From JBBDRV01 sp040905285 (GTDB lineage: Bacteria > Bacteroidota > Rhodothermia > Balneolales > Balneolaceae): a DNA stretch of 10,146 bases. The number at the start of each line of letters is the position of its first letter. The stretch's first letter is position 1. Below, in pieces: positions 5,936-10,146 of this stretch. The notes below the pieces were generated by a model that saw nothing but the letters and a program-made list of their open reading frames with translations, was not told the origin of the DNA and did not search any database. The stretch is from positions 1 through 10,146 of the forward strand of contig JBBDRV010000053.1 in assembly GCA_040905285.1 (NCBI GenBank). Direction: 5' to 3'. The position numbers were made by a program, and so were the translations under genes.

Positions 5936-7600
5936 CTACCAACTCCGGAATTTTGCCGGTGGCCGGTACAGATCACCCGACCAGTCGACGAGCTCCTCAA
6001 TGCTTTTGGCTGCCAACAGGGAGCGCTTTGCATCTGTTATTCTTATACCCAGGTCCTCCGGAACGGCCACCAATCCTTTTTTCCGCAATTTGTTCTTTGT
6101 CTCTAAATCACATTCCATACCGATAGGCGTTACACCGGCGATAGATGAAATGGCCTGACGCCGTTCTTCACCGCTGTCCGTTTTATATAAATAGGCTATT
6201 CCCTCTTCAGTTATAAGATGGGTTACATCCTCTCCGTAAATCATGACCGGGGTTACGGCCAGACCGGCAGCATCCCGAACGCTGATTGCATCAAGGGATT
6301 CCACAAACACCGGCTGATTCCCCGACTGAAATGTTTCAACAATCTGAACAACCAGTTTCCTGCCCCTTTCCAGAGGGCCTTTATCTGTAATCATATCCAG
6401 CCAGGCAGGGGAGGAATGTCGCCGTCCTCCCGGATTATGGCCCAGATTGGGCGCTCCGCCAAATCCGGCCAATCTGCCGGACGTGACCGTTGAGGAATTG
6501 CCGTTTCCATCCATTTGCAGTGTGGAACCTATAAACAGATCAACAGCATACTGCCCGGCTAACTGGCTCAGGGTACGGTTGGATCTCATACTGCCATCCC
6601 GGCCGGTAAAAAAAATATCAGGCCTTGCAGTAACGTAATCCTCCATACCTACCTCACCGCCGAAGCAATGCATGCTTTCAACCCAGCCACTCTCAATGGC
6701 CGGTATCATCGTCGGGTGAGGGTTCAGAGCCCAATTCTTGCAAATTTTGCCCTTCAGCCCAAGGCTTTCCCCATAGGTCGGCAGGAGCAATTCAATTGCT
6801 GCCGTATTAAAGCCGATACCATGGTTCAGAGATTCAACCCGGTGGCGCTCATATACTCCGCGAATGGCCATCATTGCCATCAGTATCTGGATTTCAGATA
6901 TATGTCTCGGATCCCGGGTAAATAACGGCTCCAGCGGATAGGGCTTGTCAGCAACAACTATGAAATCAATCCATGAGCCGGGGATATCTACCCGGGGCAG
7001 TGTTTCCGTCAGTTCATTCACCTGGGCAATCACTATGCCGTCCCTGAAGGCGGTTGCCTCTACAATGGTAGGTGTTTCTTCTGTATTTGCGCCGGTATAA
7101 AGATTACCCTGCTGATCGGCTTTATCTGCCGCCACCAGCGCAACGGACGGAGTTAAATCTATAAACAGCCGGCCGTAAAGTTCAATGTACGTGTGGATTT
7201 CTCCCATTGAAATTTTGCCGTCTTCCACCATTTGCGCCATTCTCAAGCTCTGCTGGCCTGCAAAGGCAAAGTCTATTTTACTTGCAATTCCTTTTTCAAA
7301 TATATCCAGGTGTTCAGGTCTTGATATACTCGAAATGATCATGTGCAAATCATTCACTTTTCCCGGATCCATTCTGTTTAAAGATTCCGACAGAAATGAG
7401 GCCTGCTTCTGATTATTTCCCTCGAGTGCCACCCTGTCACCGGAAACAATCAATTTTTCCAGAACATCTATTATCCGGCTGGTCGGAATAACTTTCCCGT
7501 CTGTCAGTTTTTCCGCCTTCCTCATCCTGTCCGCCTTTGCATCACGTCTGGAAGTCCATGTTTTTGGATACCCTGCAGATTGATTGACCGACTGGCCCAT
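5936..7600 (-). CDS. mdcA: MdcA: acetyl-S-ACP:malonate ACP transferase (alpha subunit)
   Basis: This 554-residue subunit exchanges acetyl for malonyl on the carrier MdcC, releasing acetate, in the first step of each turnover. It is highly similar to known MdcA throughout (Klebsiella MdcA is about 550 residues). Clear blocks are ALEGNNQKQASFL at 58-70, LYTGANTEETPTIVEATAF at 167-185, SEIQILMAMMAIRG at 235-248, LNHGIGFNTAAIELLLPTY at 258-276, NWALNPHPTMIPAIESGW at 289-306, EDYVTARPDIFFTGRDGSMR at 320-339 and GRLAGFGGAPNLG at 375-387. I chose the ATG at 7600: AAGGAG lies 4 bases upstream, and family similarity begins just after it. An in-frame ATG at 7648 would add 16 unlike, lysine-rich residues and overlap mdcH. 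The gap to mdcH is 37 bases, and mdcB follows immediately. Confidence 0.96.
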   Translation of the reverse strand: MGQSVNQSAGYPKTWTSRRDAKADRMRKAEKLTDGKVIPTSRIIDVLEKLIVSGDRVALEGNNQKQASFLSESLNRMDPGKVNDLHMIISSISRPEHLDIFEKGIASKIDFAFAGQQSLRMAQMVEDGKISMGEIHTYIELYGRLFIDLTPSVALVAADKADQQGNLYTGANTEETPTIVEATAFRDGIVIAQVNELTETLPRVDIPGSWIDFIVVADKPYPLEPLFTRDPRHISEIQILMAMMAIRGVYERHRVESLNHGIGFNTAAIELLLPTYGESLGLKGKICKNWALNPHPTMIPAIESGWVESMHCFGGEVGMEDYVTARPDIFFTGRDGSMRSNRTLSQLAGQYAVDLFIGSTLQMDGNGNSSTVTSGRLAGFGGAPNLGHNPGGRRHSSPAWLDMITDKGPLERGRKLVVQIVETFQSGNQPVFVESLDAISVRDAAGLAVTPVMIYGEDVTHLITEEGIAYLYKTDSGEERRQAISSIAGVTPIGMECDLETKNKLRKKGLVAVPEDLGIRITDAKRSLLAAKSIEELVDWSGDLYRPPAKFRSW

Positions 7601-7604
7601 GTTA

Positions 7605-7610
7605 CTCCTT
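7605..7610 (-). promoter_or_regulatory. Shine-Dalgarno AAGGAG deciding the mdcA start
   Basis: AAGGAG on the minus strand ends 4 bases before the ATG at 7600. It is the strongest ribosome binding site in the operon. It favours this start over the upstream in-frame ATG at 7648, which lies within the end of mdcH. Confidence 0.75.
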
Positions 7611-7637
7611 ACATTTTTTTTGCAGTTTGTCTTTTTC

Positions 7638-8567
7638 TCAAATTTCATCTTTCATGCGGTTCACCAGTATGCGGGTAGACTGGATGCCTGCATTATCTAC
7701 AGAAACAGCACGTGCATCCGGGAACGCCTGCCCCGCAAGACCGGTCAAAACACAACCCGGTGGCATTTCTACAAACAGTCGTACCCCCTTTTCAAAAAAC
7801 ACAGATGTTGCATCATGCCAGCGGACAGGCTGTGTGATACTGAAAGCCAATTCTTCCCTGATCGACTGTGCATCACGTAATACACGCGCTGTCCTGTTTG
7901 AAGCAAACGGGATCCGGGGCTTATTGACGATCATCTTGTTTAACGCTTTTAACAATTTGGTTGAAACGGGCTCCATCAATGTGCAATGGGATGGCACTCG
8001 GACAGGCAACAATTCCGCTGTCCGTGCTCCTTCTTTTTGTGCAACTGACAGCACTTTTTTAATCCCCTGGACGGTACCTGTAATGGTTATCTGACTTGGT
8101 GAATTCAAATTTGCCATATAAACCTGCCCTTCACTTACAGATTCTTTCAGCAGGGACCGAAGGTCAGTTTCCCTGATTCCGGTTACTACCCCCATGCCGT
8201 ATTTTGAAGGAAATGCTTCTTCCATCAATTCTCCCCGCAGCTTTACCAAAGAGACCGTTTCTTTAAAATCAAGAATACCAGCTGTTACGGCTGCCCCGAA
8301 CGCACCGACAGAATGACCGGCCACCATATCCGGCTGAGCCCCTTCTTCCTGTAAAGTTCTGGCAGCAGCCACACCTGCAACAAGCAGTAAAATCTGGGTG
8401 GCGACAGTCGAGTGCAATGACTTTTCCGTATCCCAGAGAAGAATATCGTCCTTAACCACTTCACCGGCCTCTTTCAGCGACTGTTCAATCGACGGATGAC
8501 TGGCAAGTCCATGAAGCATACCGGGATACTGCGATCCCTGTCCTGGAAACAAGTAGGCAACCTTCAT
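7638..8567 (-). CDS. mdcH: MdcH: malonyl-CoA:acyl carrier protein transacylase of malonate decarboxylase
   Basis: This 309-residue malonyltransferase loads MdcC from malonyl-CoA, priming the decarboxylase once the carrier has been modified. It has the FabD/MdcH acyltransferase fold: GQGSQ at 9-13, the nucleophile motif GHSVG at 84-88 with Ser86, a conserved Arg111 (KLRGELM) expected to hold the malonyl carboxylate, and the catalytic His194 in VPSHC (192-196). The C-terminal PPGCVLTGLA at 274-283 also fits. A housekeeping FabD is the alternative, but the VPSHC block and the operon favour MdcH. AGGT sits 7 bases upstream of the ATG. It leads the decarboxylase genes here, separated by 162 bases from the transporter and by 37 bases from mdcA; in the classical Klebsiella order mdcH comes last. 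Confidence 0.93.
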   Translation of the reverse strand: MKVAYLFPGQGSQYPGMLHGLASHPSIEQSLKEAGEVVKDDILLWDTEKSLHSTVATQILLLVAGVAAARTLQEEGAQPDMVAGHSVGAFGAAVTAGILDFKETVSLVKLRGELMEEAFPSKYGMGVVTGIRETDLRSLLKESVSEGQVYMANLNSPSQITITGTVQGIKKVLSVAQKEGARTAELLPVRVPSHCTLMEPVSTKLLKALNKMIVNKPRIPFASNRTARVLRDAQSIREELAFSITQPVRWHDATSVFFEKGVRLFVEMPPGCVLTGLAGQAFPDARAVSVDNAGIQSTRILVNRMKDEI

Positions 8568-8729
8568 GACCTGTACCTATCGTATATCATCTGTTCACCG
8601 GCTGACGGTTATCAGGTTTGGCATTCATATGATTTTTTTCTTTCGTGCAAATCCGGGGTTTACATCCGAATGCAATCCCAGTCTATACCATCCAGATTCT
8701 ATGTAATCCAGTTCCATACAATCAGAACT
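8568..8729 (-). other. Transporter-mdcH intergenic region with short ORFs and possible promoter
   Basis: This is the longest gap inside the operon. On the minus strand it holds a 30-codon ORF (ATG at 8717, stop at 8625-8627) that runs through the degenerate repeat. A 13-codon ORF starting ATG AAT GCC follows at once, ending just before mdcH. Neither resembles a known protein. TTGCA near 8645-8649 and TATGAA near 8624-8629 could form a weak sigma70-like promoter for mdcH with poor spacing. No terminator-like hairpin follows the transporter stop, so read-through from the transporter gene is plausible. Confidence 0.25.
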
Positions 8730-8745
8730 CTATACAATCCCCAGA
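8668..8745. repeat. Degenerate tandem repeat, about 15 bp per unit, at the transporter 3' end
   Basis: Four to five imperfect copies run head to tail with an approximate minus-strand consensus CTGGATTGTATAGAA. Recognisable copies are GGGGATTGTATAGAG, CTGATTGTATGGAA, CTGGATTACATAGAA, CTGGATGGTATAGA and CTGGGATTGCATTC. The first copy includes the last codons and stop of the transporter gene; the others lie in the gap before mdcH. There is no extended dyad symmetry. The repetition is clear by eye, although unit boundaries are uncertain because lengths vary by one or two bases. Confidence 0.6.
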
Positions 8746-9953
8746 TAAACAATAACCGTCGAAAAGAAAAGCCCTGCAATTCCAATAATGAACAACTGAT
8801 TGAAAAATTTGACTTTATTTACATTTTCACCTGCAGAAGCCACAGCCAGGGCGCCCAACGTGGAAATAGGACTATTCGTTACCATATGCGCCCCCATTAT
8901 AAGAGCAGATATTATCTGGGTCGGATTACCCCCGATTTCAGCGACCAGGCCGGGTACCGTGGGTATCAAAGTTGGCATGACGACACCGGATGCACTTGAA
9001 ACCAGGGAAAGACACCCTGCGATAACACCCATTATGGGAGCTGCCATCTGTCCATCCATTACCCTGGTAAGGGAATGTGACAAAAGGTCGATGCCTCCGG
9101 TTGTTTCTGAAACTTTCACCAACATGGTCACTCCGCACACAAGGACAATTGTAGACCACGGAACAGCTTCCATGGCAGGTTTTTCTTCTGCCACACCCAT
9201 TAAAAGGAGGACGACCACGCCTGCAAAGGCAGTTAAACCGATATCCCACCTGCCAAATACGATAGCTGCCACTACGAGAAGAAAGACGGCAACCGTTATT
9301 TTCTGTTCCCTGTTCAATGGCTGGCTCAACATGTTCACATCAGGGTTGGTATCCTTTAACGAATGACCTTTCAACAGGAAATAGAGAATGCATGCTAAAA
9401 TGGATTGGCCGATAATTTGCTTGCCAAAAATGCTCATGCTTATCTCGAGCCCCTGTTCATTCGTGAGGGCTGCCGCTATAATCCCTGTTGGAGCAATCGG
9501 AGAAAGACCGCCTGCATTTGAACCGGCAATGACCATCGTCGCCATCAGGAGCGGCGAAATCTTGTAATTCAGGGCTATAGTCATGGCAATAGGCAGTACA
9601 AGTGCACAGATTGCTATATTCCCGGCCCCCAATGCTGCAAGTACTCCGGACATAATAAAAAATACCGCAGGGACAAGCTTTGTTTTGCCAAGAGTGGCCT
9701 CGACTGTTTTATGGGCAAGCAGACTGAGAGTGCCGTTCACTCTGGCGATGCCAAAAAGGAGTGTCATCCCCAGTAACATAAAGAATAGTTGAAGCGGCCA
9801 GCCGCTTATGATCTCTGAAGCTGGTATTCCCGATATAAAAAAGCCAATTAAAAATGCAAAAACGATACTTATCATACCGATATTCACACCAAGATAATTG
9901 CCGATAGCAATCGCCGCCAGTATGGCGATAACTGAAATAATTGGAACAAGCAT
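8730..9953 (-). CDS. MatC-type dicarboxylate/malonate transporter
   Basis: This 407-residue inner-membrane protein resembles the MatC dicarboxylate carriers of the ion-transporter superfamily. It has about 10-12 hydrophobic segments: roughly 2-18, 22-42, 54-71, 93-111, 112-130, 134-162, 178-195, 218-233, 238-254, 268-281, 303-320, 344-374 and 385-406. The MatC N-terminal block is visible as GMISIVFAFLIGFFISGIP (26-44) and FFMLLGMTLLFGIARVNGT (57-75). Two related hairpin motifs, SNAGGLSPIAPTG (145-157) and SSASGVVMPTLIPTVP (319-334), resemble the substrate-binding repeats of this superfamily. MatC of Rhizobium carries malonate, and the adjacent decarboxylase supports the same substrate here. 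An in-frame TTG at 9959 would add two residues; neither start has a clear Shine-Dalgarno sequence, and I chose the ATG. It takes the place usually held by MdcF or MadLM. Malonate specificity and the coupling ion are inferred. Confidence 0.88.
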   Translation of the reverse strand: MLVPIISVIAILAAIAIGNYLGVNIGMISIVFAFLIGFFISGIPASEIISGWPLQLFFMLLGMTLLFGIARVNGTLSLLAHKTVEATLGKTKLVPAVFFIMSGVLAALGAGNIAICALVLPIAMTIALNYKISPLLMATMVIAGSNAGGLSPIAPTGIIAAALTNEQGLEISMSIFGKQIIGQSILACILYFLLKGHSLKDTNPDVNMLSQPLNREQKITVAVFLLVVAAIVFGRWDIGLTAFAGVVVLLLMGVAEEKPAMEAVPWSTIVLVCGVTMLVKVSETTGGIDLLSHSLTRVMDGQMAAPIMGVIAGCLSLVSSASGVVMPTLIPTVPGLVAEIGGNPTQIISALIMGAHMVTNSPISTLGALAVASAGENVNKVKFFNQLFIIGIAGLFFSTVIVYLGIV

Positions 9954-9964
9954 TAGCAAGAATT

Positions 9965-10146
9965 TTAAATGAACAAGCAGGCCGGAACTGACATTTTGCC
10001 AGACACGATTTCATCCTGTTCCGTGAATACTGCTACTCGTAATTTATCCGAAAGCTCCCGCCACGGACGGACACACGTATCCAAACCATTACCGGTGCAT
10101 TTCGCAGGCCCTGCAGTCCGGGGGTGTTTCCACCGGTACGCGGTTG
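9965..10146 (-). CDS. Possible C-terminal end of an upstream gene (partial)
   Basis: One minus-strand frame is open from the right edge to a TAA at 9965-9967, giving 59 residues that end WRELSDKLRVAVFTEQDEIV and then SGKMSVPACLFI. The stop is 11 bases before the transporter ATG, spacing typical of consecutive operon genes. Two cysteines occur before the tail (KCTGNGLDTC). The other two minus-strand frames both stop inside this stretch. I do not recognise a family. The open length is short enough to arise by chance, so the call rests mainly on spacing; an intergenic promoter region is the main alternative. Confidence 0.3.
   Translation of the reverse strand, partial: TAYRWKHPRTAGPAKCTGNGLDTCVRPWRELSDKLRVAVFTEQDEIVSGKMSVPACLFI

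Noticed and set aside
5084..7600. Citrate lyase cluster (citF/citG-like) as an alternative for mdcA and mdcB
   Set aside because: The alpha-subunit sequence matches MdcA across its length, and there is no citrate lyase beta subunit or ligase; MdcC, MdcDE, MdcG and MdcH define the malonate pathway.
8625..8717. 30-codon minus-strand ORF in the transporter-mdcH gap
   Set aside because: It is built largely from the degenerate tandem repeat and has no Shine-Dalgarno sequence or recognisable product; it is noted under the intergenic region rather than called as a gene.
8496..8999. Plus-strand open frame of 167 codons spanning the transporter-mdcH gap
   Set aside because: Both ends lie antisense to well-supported genes (mdcH and the transporter), and the product resembles no family; the middle only appears open because it crosses the repeat region.

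Overview
The window is bacterial DNA. Everything I can identify as protein-coding lies on the minus strand. Its core, about 2388-9953, is a nearly complete biotin-independent malonate decarboxylase (mdc) operon. Read in the direction of transcription (high to low coordinates) it runs: MatC-type dicarboxylate/malonate transporter, mdcH, mdcA, mdcB, mdcC, a single gene fusing mdcD and mdcE, then mdcG. Most junctions are tight: mdcA/mdcB abut, mdcC/mdcDE overlap by 4 bases and mdcDE/mdcG by 7. No regulator, MdcF or MadLM transporter, or biotin-dependent (Mad-type) subunit is visible.

How the genes work together, from established knowledge of the Klebsiella, Pseudomonas and Acinetobacter enzymes: MatC brings in malonate. 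MdcB makes the triphosphoribosyl-dephospho-CoA precursor, and MdcG transfers the prosthetic group to a serine of the small carrier protein MdcC. MdcH loads the carrier from malonyl-CoA to start the cycle, MdcA exchanges acetyl for malonyl on the carrier, and MdcD plus MdcE decarboxylate malonyl-carrier back to acetyl-carrier. The net reaction is malonate to acetate plus CO2. Here the two decarboxylase subunits are one 568-residue polypeptide joined by a Ser/Ala-rich linker.

Layout: 9965-10146 holds a possible C-terminal end of another minus-strand gene that stops just before the transporter. The gap 8568-8729 and the end of the transporter gene carry a degenerate tandem repeat of about 15 bp. 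The mdcB-mdcC gap carries two 18-bp tandem copies, each containing a four-codon ORF (Met-Glu-Leu-Met-stop). Downstream of mdcG, 2038-2387 holds a possible 39-codon ORF, a GC-rich hairpin that may be the operon terminator, and a 10-bp direct repeat just upstream of the next gene. From 2037 to the left edge is the first 679 codons of a large, probably exported protein with a LamG/concanavalin-A-like domain; it continues beyond the window.

The exported-protein gene looks visibly more GC-rich than the mdc operon, so the two segments may have different histories. The organism cannot be named from this window. A hydrophobic signal-like N-terminus, sparse Shine-Dalgarno sequences and the LamG protein would suit a Gram-negative environmental bacterium, but that is inference. 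No RNA genes, CRISPR arrays, insertion sequences or attachment sites were seen. The most unusual points are the mdcDE fusion, the MatC/mdcH-first gene order and the short tandem repeats inside the operon; the pathway itself is known.
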